A program made the translations under genes and the position numbers. 64,000 nt of DNA from Parus major. Its lineage: Eukaryota > Chordata > Aves > Passeriformes > Paridae. A model generated the notes under the pieces. That model did not search any database and had not been told where the DNA came from. It was given only the letters and a program-made list of their open reading frames with translations. The stretch lies in the NCBI RefSeq assembly GCF_001522545.3, contig NC_031779.1, positions 5,404,815 through 5,468,814 of the forward strand, given 5' to 3'. Below, piece after piece: positions 36,401 to 40,840 of the stretch; positions within the stretch are counted from its first letter, which is position 1; each line of letters starts with the position of its first letter.

Positions 36401-36983
36401 CTCAATTTAGGAGTAACTCAAACAAGAGGAGTCTAAATGCAAAAGCTGTCTTGCTATTCACTGGTTCCCAGCACACATTCCTTTGTGCAGGGTACACATT
36501 CTGACCACCCAGAATCACTGCTTCCAGCCAGTGGTTTGAGAAAGCAGCAAGCAAATAAGACAGTTTTGAATACACTTATTTATATGCAATTACATTGTTT
36601 TATGTCCCTGAAAATAAAGTTTTAAAACTTTCAAGCATAGTTACAGCCCTACCATGAATGAACACAGATTTCTACCTCACTTCACTTAGGTACAGATGTA
36701 ATCTAAAGCTTTGTTTCTAGCATGGTTATTCGTAGGCAGGCTTATCTCTGAAGCCTAACAAACAAATAGAGCTATCACATGGAGCTTTTACACTACTTCT
36801 AAATTTAAACAAGGGAATATGACAGTTTCCTTTCCTTTTACTTCCTGACATCTGGCTTTTTCCTATTGTTTTCAAAAACTATCAGTATCCTGCGTTAGGC
36901 ACACACAGCCAATTGTATGAACTCACCCTGTGAAGAGTCACTGTGTGTTGTTCCCATATAGCTGTTTCTTCCATTGTTGTGCT
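283..36983 (-). CDS. TJP1: TJP1 (tight junction protein ZO-1), 26 coding exons, both ends incomplete
   Basis: ZO-1 is a membrane-associated guanylate kinase scaffold at the cytoplasmic face of tight, adherens and gap junctions. In the known family, PDZ1 binds claudin tails, PDZ2 mediates ZO-1/ZO-2/ZO-3 dimerisation and connexin-43 binding, PDZ3 binds JAM, SH3-GUK-U6 binds occludin, and the C-terminal half binds F-actin. Seen here: 26 exons spliced on the minus strand, phases matching at every join, about 1,729 codons (human ZO-1 is 1,748). All domains are present in order and no reading frame is broken. The first exon starts in frame with Ser-Thr-Thr before the ATG at 36972-36974. A longer N-terminus (MSARAAAAK in mammals) would need an exon outside the window. 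The final exon, completing ZU5 and the stop, lies left of base 1. Identification is by recognised protein sequence over the whole length. Confidence 0.97.
427..728 (-). other. TJP1: TJP1 intron 25 (302 bp)
   Basis: Short intron; nothing recognised. Confidence 0.8.
729..946 (-). CDS. TJP1: TJP1 coding exon 25: start of ZU5 domain
   Basis: 218 bp, residues about 1607-1679. Begins in an acidic run (EDEEEED), then [40 protein letters not shown] and [20 protein letters not shown]. This is the ZU5 fold shared with UNC5, ankyrins and ZO-1; in ZO-1 it is reported to bind the kinase MRCK-beta. Acceptor cttttcag, donor AAAG|gtaaca. Confidence 0.97.
947..2202 (-). other. TJP1: TJP1 intron 24 (1.3 kb) with A/C-rich low-complexity tract
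   Basis: Contains low-complexity sequence at about 1004-1106 made of A and C runs (a ten-C run followed by an A run). Otherwise AT-rich with no recognised element. Confidence 0.8.
1004..1106 (+). repeat. A/C-rich low-complexity tract
   Basis: Almost only A and C on the plus strand, including a run of C directly followed by a run of A. On the TJP1 sense strand this is a T/G-rich tract close to the acceptor of exon 25's upstream intron end. Confidence 0.85.
2203..2644 (-). CDS. TJP1: TJP1 coding exon 24
   Basis: 442 bp, residues about 1460-1606. Encodes [60 protein letters not shown] and [13 protein letters not shown]. These blocks are conserved from mammals; the intervening Ser/Pro-rich parts differ. 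It is the linker leading to ZU5. Acceptor cattgcag, donor AAG|gtaagc. Confidence 0.96.
2645..3293 (-). other. TJP1: TJP1 intron 23 (649 bp)
   Basis: Intron; no recognised element. Confidence 0.8.
3294..3469 (-). CDS. TJP1: TJP1 coding exon 23
   Basis: 176 bp. Encodes [20 protein letters not shown], then Pro-rich [14 protein letters not shown] and [12 protein letters not shown] (about residues 1401-1459). The GEKRYEPI motif anchors it to ZO-1; the rest is diverged. Acceptor tcaatag, donor GAAG|gtgagc. Confidence 0.94.
3470..9375 (-). other. TJP1: TJP1 intron 22 (5.9 kb)
   Basis: Second largest intron between coding exons after none other than the 5' intron. Holds the largest CR1 copy of the window (8229-9110). 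ORFs at 4898-5287 and 7380-7799 (+) have no recognised family. The rest is AT-rich unique-looking DNA. Confidence 0.8.
8229..9110 (+). mobile_element. CR1 LINE fragment, about 880 bp, 5'-truncated
   Basis: Plus-strand sequence follows the avian CR1 3' part: gatcttgatgagggg, gctctgcagaggggtctgga, caggctggatcagtggctg, aggccaactgtgtgaggttc, ctgctgaggccacaccttga, gcaacagggctggggaag, aggctgcccagggaagtcgt, and a tail ending in ttctatgat. It carries indels and stops, so it is a dead copy. It is antisense to TJP1 and sits in intron 22. Confidence 0.95.
9376..9600 (-). CDS. TJP1: TJP1 coding exon 22
   Basis: 225 bp. Encodes [20 protein letters not shown], then [20 protein letters not shown] and SFENKP (about residues 1326-1400). 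The [20 protein letters not shown] block is strongly conserved in ZO-1. Acceptor ttggttag, donor CTAA|gtaagt. A CR1 element ends about 270 bp downstream of this donor. Confidence 0.96.
9601..10100 (-). other. TJP1: TJP1 intron 21 (500 bp)
   Basis: Intron; no recognised element. Confidence 0.8.
10101..10195 (-). CDS. TJP1: TJP1 coding exon 21
   Basis: 95 bp. Encodes [20 protein letters not shown] then [11 protein letters not shown] (residues 1294-1324), equivalent to the mammalian PPEVASKPSGAP segment. Acceptor tttacag, donor TACAG|gtagat. Confidence 0.93.
10196..10530 (-). other. TJP1: TJP1 intron 20 (335 bp)
   Basis: Short intron; nothing recognised. Confidence 0.8.
10531..11430 (-). CDS. 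TJP1: TJP1 coding exon 20: large Pro/Tyr-rich exon, actin-binding region
   Basis: 900 bp, 300 codons, phase 0 both ends, residues 994-1293. Begins [20 protein letters not shown] and has irregular Tyr-rich units ([49 protein letters not shown]). Then comes a Pro-rich [18 protein letters not shown], an acidic [13 protein letters not shown] and a basic [17 protein letters not shown]. The C-terminal half of ZO-1 binds F-actin. This exon diverges more from mammals than the domain exons but is open throughout. Acceptor ctaacag, donor AAG|gtaagt. Confidence 0.96.
11431..12185 (-). other. TJP1: TJP1 intron 19 (755 bp)
   Basis: Intron downstream of the alpha exon. A sense-strand TGCATG lies at 12008-12013, about 173 nt after the donor. 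Nothing else recognised. Confidence 0.8.
12186..12437 (-). CDS. TJP1: TJP1 coding exon 19: alternative alpha domain
   Basis: 252 bp, phase 0 at both ends, so it can be skipped without a frameshift. Encodes 84 residues from [20 protein letters not shown] to PPHIDPAK; the mammalian alpha domain has 80. In mammals alpha-plus ZO-1 marks many epithelia and alpha-minus marks endothelium and some specialised epithelia. The donor AAAG|gtacct is weak, as expected of a regulated exon. TGCATG motifs lie on both sides. Confidence 0.95.
12438..12850 (-). other. TJP1: TJP1 intron 18 (413 bp)
   Basis: Lies upstream of the alpha exon. Carries a sense-strand TGCATG at 12570-12575, about 130 nt before the exon. 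Confidence 0.8.
12851..13204 (-). CDS. TJP1: TJP1 coding exon 18: acidic U6 segment after GUK
   Basis: 354 bp, symmetric phase 0, residues 792-909. Starts [20 protein letters not shown] and includes [20 protein letters not shown], close to the mammalian sequence. U6 in ZO-1 controls occludin binding to the GUK surface and junction placement. The last third ([20 protein letters not shown]) is more diverged. Acceptor tgccacag, donor CCG|gtaaga. Confidence 0.97.
13205..14152 (-). other. TJP1: TJP1 intron 17 (948 bp)
   Basis: Intron with no recognised repeat or RNA gene. Confidence 0.8.
14153..14253 (-). CDS. TJP1: TJP1 coding exon 17: end of GUK domain
   Basis: 101 bp. Encodes [20 protein letters not shown] then [13 protein letters not shown] (residues 759-791), the C-terminal helix of the GUK fold. 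Acceptor cttctag, donor AAG|gtaaga. Confidence 0.97.
14254..14799 (-). other. TJP1: TJP1 intron 16 (546 bp)
   Basis: AT-rich intron; no recognised element. Confidence 0.8.
14800..15010 (-). CDS. TJP1: TJP1 coding exon 16: GUK domain core
   Basis: 211 bp. Encodes [20 protein letters not shown], then [20 protein letters not shown] and [20 protein letters not shown] (residues 688-757). This is the most strongly conserved GUK stretch; occludin binds this unit in ZO-1. Acceptor cactacag, donor CACAA|gtaagt. Confidence 0.97.
15011..16009 (-). other. TJP1: TJP1 intron 15 (1.0 kb)
   Basis: AT-rich intron; no recognised element. Confidence 0.8.
16010..16092 (-). CDS. TJP1: TJP1 coding exon 15: GUK domain
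   Basis: 83 bp. Encodes [20 protein letters not shown] then IKQIIDR (residues 661-687). The last codon is AGA (Arg) where mammalian ZO-1 has Gln before DKHALLDV. Acceptor tttaccag, donor AGA|gtaagt. Confidence 0.96.
16093..16495 (-). other. TJP1: TJP1 intron 14 (403 bp)
   Basis: AT-rich intron; no recognised element. Confidence 0.8.
16496..16591 (-). CDS. TJP1: TJP1 coding exon 14: GUK-like domain, degenerate P-loop
   Basis: 96 bp. Encodes [20 protein letters not shown] then [11 protein letters not shown] (residues 629-659). Where guanylate kinases have the ATP-binding GxxGxGKS/T loop, this reads GPIADVA, without the Gly-Lys-Ser. That is the known ZO-family degeneration and implies a binding rather than catalytic domain. 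Acceptor attctag, donor GCAA|gtaagt. Confidence 0.97.
16725..16909 (-). CDS. TJP1: TJP1 coding exon 13: U5 hinge and start of GUK
   Basis: 185 bp. Encodes [20 protein letters not shown], then [20 protein letters not shown] and [11 protein letters not shown] (residues 567-628). It covers the SH3-GUK hinge (U5), where ZO-1 has a basic stretch, and the strand entering the GUK domain. Acceptor cacctcag, donor GAAG|gtatgg. Confidence 0.97.
16910..17295 (-). other. TJP1: TJP1 intron 12 (386 bp)
   Basis: Short intron; nothing further recognised. Confidence 0.8.
17296..17515 (-). CDS. TJP1: TJP1 coding exon 12: SH3 domain
   Basis: 220 bp. Encodes [20 protein letters not shown], then the SH3 core with [27 protein letters not shown] and ERGIIPNKN (residues 494-565). 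As in other MAGUKs the usual ALYDY motif is replaced (THFEYE). Acceptor ctttcag, donor AACAG|gtacga. Confidence 0.97.
17516..18138 (-). other. TJP1: TJP1 intron 11 (623 bp)
   Basis: AT-rich intron; no recognised element. Confidence 0.8.
18139..18247 (-). CDS. TJP1: TJP1 coding exon 11: PDZ3 second half
   Basis: 109 bp. Encodes [20 protein letters not shown] and [16 protein letters not shown] (residues 457-492). This includes the PDZ3 ligand helix and last strand, ending in a Lys-rich turn toward SH3. Acceptor gataccag, donor GACG|gtaaat. Confidence 0.97.
18248..18794 (-). other. TJP1: TJP1 intron 10 (547 bp)
   Basis: AT-rich intron holding the TA microsatellite; nothing else seen. Confidence 0.8.
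18491..18523 (+). repeat. (TA)n microsatellite
   Basis: Two runs of alternating T and A separated by cagtg, inside the intron between exons 10 and 11. Confidence 0.9.
18795..18945 (-). CDS. TJP1: TJP1 coding exon 10: PDZ3 first half
   Basis: 151 bp. Encodes [20 protein letters not shown], then [20 protein letters not shown] and [10 protein letters not shown] (residues 407-456). VGLRLAG is the PDZ3 binding loop; PDZ3 of ZO-1 binds JAM and packs against SH3-GUK. Acceptor tttctag, donor AGG|gtatgt. Confidence 0.97.
18946..19767 (-). other. TJP1: TJP1 intron 9 (822 bp)
   Basis: AT-rich intron with nothing further recognised. Confidence 0.8.
19768..19873 (-). CDS. TJP1: TJP1 coding exon 9: linker immediately before PDZ3
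   Basis: 106 bp. Encodes [20 protein letters not shown] and then [14 protein letters not shown] (residues 372-406). Acceptor ttaatag; the donor CG|gtaatg is weak. The split Arg codon is completed by exon 10. Confidence 0.95.
19874..22279 (-). other. TJP1: TJP1 intron 8 (2.4 kb)
   Basis: No coding exon recognised. A somewhat GC-richer block lies at about 20310-20470, and pyrimidine-rich sequence fills much of 20780-21620. Neither matches an element I know. Confidence 0.7.
22280..22416 (-). CDS. TJP1: TJP1 coding exon 8: linker before PDZ3
   Basis: 137 bp. Encodes [20 protein letters not shown], then [19 protein letters not shown] and QTPPLP (residues 326-371). Acidic/basic unstructured linker matching the mammalian segment with few changes. 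Acceptor taatatag, donor CCAG|gtaaaa. Confidence 0.95.
22417..28075 (-). other. TJP1: TJP1 intron 7 (5.7 kb)
   Basis: No coding exon recognised. ORFs such as 23430-23792 (+) and 24705-25118 (-) show no familiar family and no splice context supporting use. No CR1 seen. Confidence 0.75.
28076..28220 (-). CDS. TJP1: TJP1 coding exon 7: Ser/Arg-rich linker between PDZ2 and PDZ3
   Basis: 145 bp. Encodes [20 protein letters not shown] followed by [20 protein letters not shown] and PQQPSNGS (residues 278-325). It is an unstructured basic linker with SR dipeptides. The donor AG|gtgatg is weak. Acceptor tttaacag. Confidence 0.95.
28221..28577 (-). other. TJP1: TJP1 intron 6 (357 bp)
   Basis: Short AT-rich intron with no recognised element. 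Confidence 0.8.
28578..28746 (-). CDS. TJP1: TJP1 coding exon 6: end of PDZ2 and start of linker
   Basis: 169 bp. Encodes [20 protein letters not shown] (PDZ2 ligand helix), [19 protein letters not shown] (last strand) and [12 protein letters not shown]. Residues 221-277. Acceptor ctattccag, donor GATG|gtgagt. Confidence 0.96.
28747..29634 (-). other. TJP1: TJP1 intron 5 (888 bp) with CR1 tail
   Basis: Contains one minus-oriented CR1 3' fragment at 29101-29250. Otherwise AT-rich with nothing recognised. Confidence 0.8.
29101..29250 (-). mobile_element. CR1 LINE 3'-end fragment
   Basis: Matches the reverse complement of the familiar avian CR1 3' region: ttggaagggacctc, then tccaaccaccttgccatggg, then caggga-cacctcccactagacc and aaagccccatcc. 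CR1 copies are usually 5'-truncated, as here. The outer limit near 29250 is approximate. Confidence 0.85.
29635..29738 (-). CDS. TJP1: TJP1 coding exon 5: PDZ2 core
   Basis: 104 bp. Encodes [20 protein letters not shown] and the following residues to GDVVLK (about 187-220). YGLRLAS is the PDZ2 loop. In ZO proteins PDZ2 forms a domain-swapped dimer and also binds connexin tails. Donor AAG|gtacag is weak at +5; acceptor tatacag. Confidence 0.96.
29739..30266 (-). other. TJP1: TJP1 intron 4 (528 bp)
   Basis: Short AT-rich intron; nothing else recognised. Confidence 0.8.
30267..30546 (-). CDS. TJP1: TJP1 coding exon 4: end of PDZ1, basic/serine linker, start of PDZ2
   Basis: 280 bp. Starts [12 protein letters not shown] (last PDZ1 strand), then an acidic patch (NEDDSYDEE), a Ser/Arg-rich stretch with [19 protein letters not shown], and the first PDZ2 strand [11 protein letters not shown]. 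Residues 93-185, one base carried out. The basic linker is a phosphorylation-rich segment in ZO-1. Acceptor gcttgtag, donor GAAG|gtaact. Confidence 0.96.
30547..31977 (-). other. TJP1: TJP1 intron 3 (1.4 kb)
   Basis: AT-rich intron. No repeat family, RNA gene or coding exon recognised. Confidence 0.8.
31978..32080 (-). CDS. TJP1: TJP1 coding exon 3: PDZ1 second half
   Basis: 103 bp. Encodes [19 protein letters not shown] and the following [14 protein letters not shown] (to residue 92). This covers the PDZ peptide-binding helix. Acceptor catgtag, donor ATT|gtaagt. It joins exon 2 to complete a Gln codon. Confidence 0.96.
32304..32428 (-). CDS. TJP1: TJP1 coding exon 2: PDZ1 carboxylate-binding loop
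   Basis: 125 bp, phase 0 in, two bases carried out. Residues 17-58 begin [13 protein letters not shown], the PDZ GLGF-type loop that binds the C-terminal carboxylate of claudins, followed by the region ending in VLKGGPAEG. Acceptor attatag, donor ACA|gtaagt. Confidence 0.96.
34981..35030. repeat. Imperfect 50-bp palindrome
   Basis: The centre cttaagcttaag (35001-35012) is a perfect 12-bp palindrome. The flanks pair after small bulges (gaga/tctc and ctttaact/agttaag), giving a hairpin across all 50 bp. Confidence 0.8.
35861..35889. repeat. Perfect hairpin, 13-bp arms, 3-nt loop
   Basis: aatatctaatatt, then aag, then aatattagatatt. The arms are exact reverse complements. It lies in the intron between exons 1 and 2; the arms are AT-rich. 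Confidence 0.9.
36927..36983 (-). CDS. TJP1: TJP1 coding exon 1: start ATG and first strand of PDZ1
   Basis: 57 bp, phase 0 at both ends, 19 codons: Ser-Thr-Thr then [16 protein letters not shown]. Acceptor cctcctcag, donor AGG|gtgagt. The ATG at 36972-36974 sits in a good Kozak context. In the family this Met is the internal start used when a non-coding 5' exon is spliced on; the longer form runs through it from an upstream coding exon. Confidence 0.95.
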
Positions 36984-38659
36984 CTGAGGAGGAAAAAAAA
37001 CCCAAAAAGTTTAGACTTCACTTTGAATAGTTGTATAATACCACAAACAGAAACTTACATTCAAAAGTAATATTAATATTCATATAGAATAGCTACAGAA
37101 GGAGTTGGCCTGGTTCATTCATTACACATTTCCTGCCTTTATATGTCACAGCTGAACTTCCTGTGCTCCTCTTGAAGGGAGCGGGAGGAAGAATAGGCAA
37201 AATAGATGACAGAGTTTAAAGTTATAAAGAAGTTTCAAGAGCAAGACTACAAGCAGCATTTGTGATATAGGCTCTCTTGGTTGCTTGTTAAGATTGCAGT
37301 AGATGTAGCTCGTCCAGTCAGTTATATTTATATCCTAACATTTGCACTTACACTCCCCTTTAGCTTGTTTTAAGTGCATGCAGATTAGCATTAATTCATG
37401 AACACCCAGCTACAGATTACAGTACCTGTGCTACTGTATTATGCACACAGGTCACATTTAATGGACTTCAGTTTAGTGCAGGCTAATTATTTTGGTGAAC
37501 AGTAGCACTGCAGAAATAACGAGGTCCTCTCTAAGGTTACTAGATTAAACAGTAACATTATGACAATATTGACATACCTGCATTTCTGCTTAAAAGAGCA
37601 CTACTTAGTGTGCCCTGACAAGCAAACATTTAGAAAGGAGAAAATAGCACGAGGGAGGAAAATGCAGCAGAGCCCAAGGCCCGAAAATGGCAGGAAGGCA
37701 GCAGGAAATGCATAGAGAACATCCTGCCGCTACATTTTCTACCTTTCCAGAGGGAGTGTCCCGTGTTCTGCTCCATACCTGCCCCCCCCTCCATAGGCAT
37801 GCAATCCACTAATTAAAGAACAGAATCAGAACACAAACATCTCTGCAACATGGTGGTGCTATTTTTCTGAAAATCTACTTTGCTTTCAATTTTTTCAGTT
37901 ACAGTAATTCAGTCGCTACAACGAAAAGTACTCAGAACTTTTAATCCAGTCCTGTATCACAAGGAACAGCAGTAGGAGTGTTTACTCTCAAAAACAATAA
38001 CTCTGAAAACTTAATCTAATTTCAGAACATTGGAATTTGCAACTGGATTCAAAAAGCGAGTTCTTCTCATAATGCCAAAAAGCTCTGCATTTTGTGCTTG
38101 AATTTCAAGGGTTAGGATGTGCCACATTACTGCTCATTTCTCTTTCAGGGTTCACTTCTCTTCAAAGTGCTGTTGTGACTTAATTGGGATGCATTTCATT
38201 CAAACAGCTGCAATTCTCCTTAATTCAGTACCGAATGTTGCTCCTTTGCATTAAAAATTGATTCAACTCTACCTCAGAATTAGATTATTGCTCTCCAGCT
38301 TTTTAAACTCGGACCAAATATATACTAAAACAGTAACAATTTACACACACAAAGCCAGCTTTGAAACAAAACGTTTTGCTTGCTAAACGGTCAGGGAATA
38401 CTGATTTTCTTCCCTATTTCTGATGTTCTCATTCTGTCTTAGTTTTGGCAAGAGCTTCTTAGGCTAAACATCTCATCAACAAGTGAAGACTTATCTCTGC
38501 AAGTAAATTTTTACAGCAAAAAAGCTCTAAGTAGCTTCTATTGAGAAGAAAGTGCAACAGGAATCCAATAAATGACTGGAAAAGTTATAATTTATATTGT
38601 AATTGAAACAGGCTGCCTCTTTTCTACCTGCAATTAGCAAGAGAAGTTAACCCTGCTCA

Positions 38660-38935
38660 TTTACTGCGCTTGTCCTGGCAGCATTCTGGAGGTGCAGCCC
38701 CATGGCAGCCAGCACAGCCTGAGCTCCTTGGCTGACAGGGCTCCTGATTTCCATGGCTCTGAGTCCTTGTGCCTCCCTGCTGGAGCTCGGTGCACAGGGC
38801 AAACAACACCAGTGGCTCTGGATATGGCACAAACTGATGAAACCCAGTTTAACCAGCTCAGCACTGCTTCCACTGGGTCTCGGAGAACCGGCAAACCCAG
38901 AGTTGTGGCAGGGCAAGATAACAGCTAAGCCGTGA
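38660..38935. other. GC-rich patch in the 5' intron, origin unknown
   Basis: Sharply more GC-rich than its surroundings. On the plus strand it is bracketed by an acceptor-like cgcttgtcctggcag (ending 38684) and a donor-like gccgtgagtaag (gtgagt at about 38931-38936). It could be an untranslated or lncRNA exon, or a diverged repeat. No protein family is recognised in its ORFs. Confidence 0.4.
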
Positions 38936-39780
38936 GTAAGAAAAGAAATTCTCTATGTAAAATGCTTCTGAGACCTGTGAGAAGACTTACTACTTCACAA
39001 AAAAACCCAAGACAAATGTAAAAAAAACCAAACCAACCTCACAAACTCACCAGCCTTTCTAAACCTGGACATGGCACTCACTGCCCAGTCAGACTGAGGC
39101 TGTCATTTTTAAAGCTTTTCTCTTTTCTGCAGGAACTCAGTCATTCCACTTCGTTCTCCATTTCTTTGCTCACACTATTGCTACCACCTCCCCTAGATTT
39201 TACTGATACACCATTTCAAATGCACAAGACTTGGAAACATCAAATATCCATTAGTTACACAGCAAAGTAAGTAATATGTTATTTTCATTCTTTCTGCATG
39301 CCCAAACAGTCCAATCAAGAACAGTGAAAACAGTTCAAAGGCAGTCTGAGGTGAGTGTTGGCTTTGACACAAACTGCTTATTTGGGTTAGTTTCTGAACT
39401 GTAAAGAACTGTATTCACTCACAAAAGACCAAGTGAAGTTTGAAGAAGACCTGTGAAGGTACTCACCCCACTGAGCACTGACAACTGAGACAGAAGAATG
39501 AGCCTGTGATCATCATGGGACCATGAGCCAAGGTCCCTGTTGTGACACTGCTCTTAGGCTGTACTCAAAGTGTTCTATTTTTCATGCTATCCAGCACTAA
39601 TTTAAGGGATCTCAAGGTGACTCAGCAGGAACTGAGAAATATATGCAGCCTAACACCCAGAAACTAGGAATATAGGAGAATACTAAGATGCCCCAGTCTA
39701 GAATTTAACAGAGACCCTTTAATACCTTTGAAATGCACATGGACAACGTTGCAAACTCCTATATTACCAATGACTTTACA

Positions 39781-40282
39781 ACACAGAATCACACAGAACC
39801 ACATAATTTTTAAGGCTGTAAGGGACTTCTGGATATCACCCAGTCCAACAGCCTTGCCAAGGCAGGGTCACCTGGAGCAGGTGACACAGGTATGTGTCCA
39901 GTGGGTTCAGAATGTCTCCAGAGAGGGAGACCCCACACCCTCACTGGGCAGCTCTCCCAGTGTTCTGCCATCCTCCATGGAAAGAAGTTCTTCCTCATGC
40001 TGAGGTGGAAGTTCTTGTGTTTTAGTTTGTGGCCACTGCTCCTCGGCCTGTCACTGGGCACCACTGAAGAATCTGGCACTATTCCCTTGGCACCTGCCTG
40101 GAGATTATTTATATGCATAAATGAGATTCCCCTCTCAGTCTTCTCTTTTCCAGACTAAACAGGTTCAGTTTTTCCCTCACAAGAAATGCTCCAGATCCTT
40201 TATCATATCTTATCTGGCCAATGCTAGACCCTCTCCAGCAGCTCCTTGTCTTTCTCGTACTGAGGAGCCCAGAATTAAGCAC
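39781..40282 (-). mobile_element. CR1 LINE fragment, about 500 bp
   Basis: Reverse complement of CR1: starts cacagaatcacacagaacc, then cagtccaacagccttgcca, gcagggtcacctggagcagg, gagagggagaccccacaccc, aagaagttcttcctcatgct, tcactgggcaccactgaaga, ttcccctctcagtcttctct and gaggagcccagaattaagca. 5'-truncated; no intact ORF. Confidence 0.93.
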
Positions 40283-40659
40283 ATATATTAAGAATAAAAA
40301 TAATAGAAAGAATGATGGCATTATTACACCAGTGATTTATTTTATGCTTTTGCTTTATTAAAGTGAAAAGTTTGCTTAAGCTCATGCTAAACACCTTTTT
40401 AGAGACAATTAGTATTCCCAGCTCTTTATGTCTTTGGGACATGTATGTGTTTGTGGGTTGGGTGATTTATTAATGTTTAAAAGATGGAGTCATATATGAC
40501 ATCGCAATTCATCAATATGGAAGTATAATTTGCTTGAAATCTTGGAAACACCAAATTTTGTTCAACTCCATCTTTGGAATTGCCCTAAGAAAGAAACATT
40601 TCAAAGTAAATACATTTTCAGAAAGCTCCTTTTGTGGGCTTATAAGGGTCCTTGAAATA

Positions 40660-40765
40660 ACATTTTTTTTCTTCCCCTTCTCAACATATTTCTTTTCTTT
40701 TTCTCAAGGGTTGTTTTTTGGTTTTGGTTGGGTGTTTTGTTTTGGGATTTTTTTAGGGTTTTTTT
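40660..40765 (+). repeat. T/G-rich low-complexity tract
   Basis: Long T runs interrupted by GG and GGG groups. It resembles other G/T-rich tracts in the window (near 21676, 57700, 61460). Confidence 0.75.
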
Positions 40766-40801
40766 AATACCATGCCTTTTTTCATCCAACTTTTACCTTC
40801 T

Positions 40802-40840
40802 CATACACATATGGGTATGCATGCACATGCACACATATGC
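40802..40840 (+). repeat. Alternating purine-pyrimidine tract
   Basis: Mostly CA, TA and TG steps (acacatatgggtatgcatg and onward). This is simple sequence that could adopt Z-DNA; function unknown. Confidence 0.5.

Larger units (their letters stand above)
32429..36926 (-). other. TJP1: TJP1 intron between PDZ1 exons 1 and 2 (4.5 kb)
   Basis: No coding exon recognised. It holds two hairpin-forming sequences (34981-35030 and 35861-35889) and one copy of a short dispersed repeat (about 34688-34727). The rest is AT-rich unique-looking sequence with only short chance ORFs on both strands. Confidence 0.8.
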
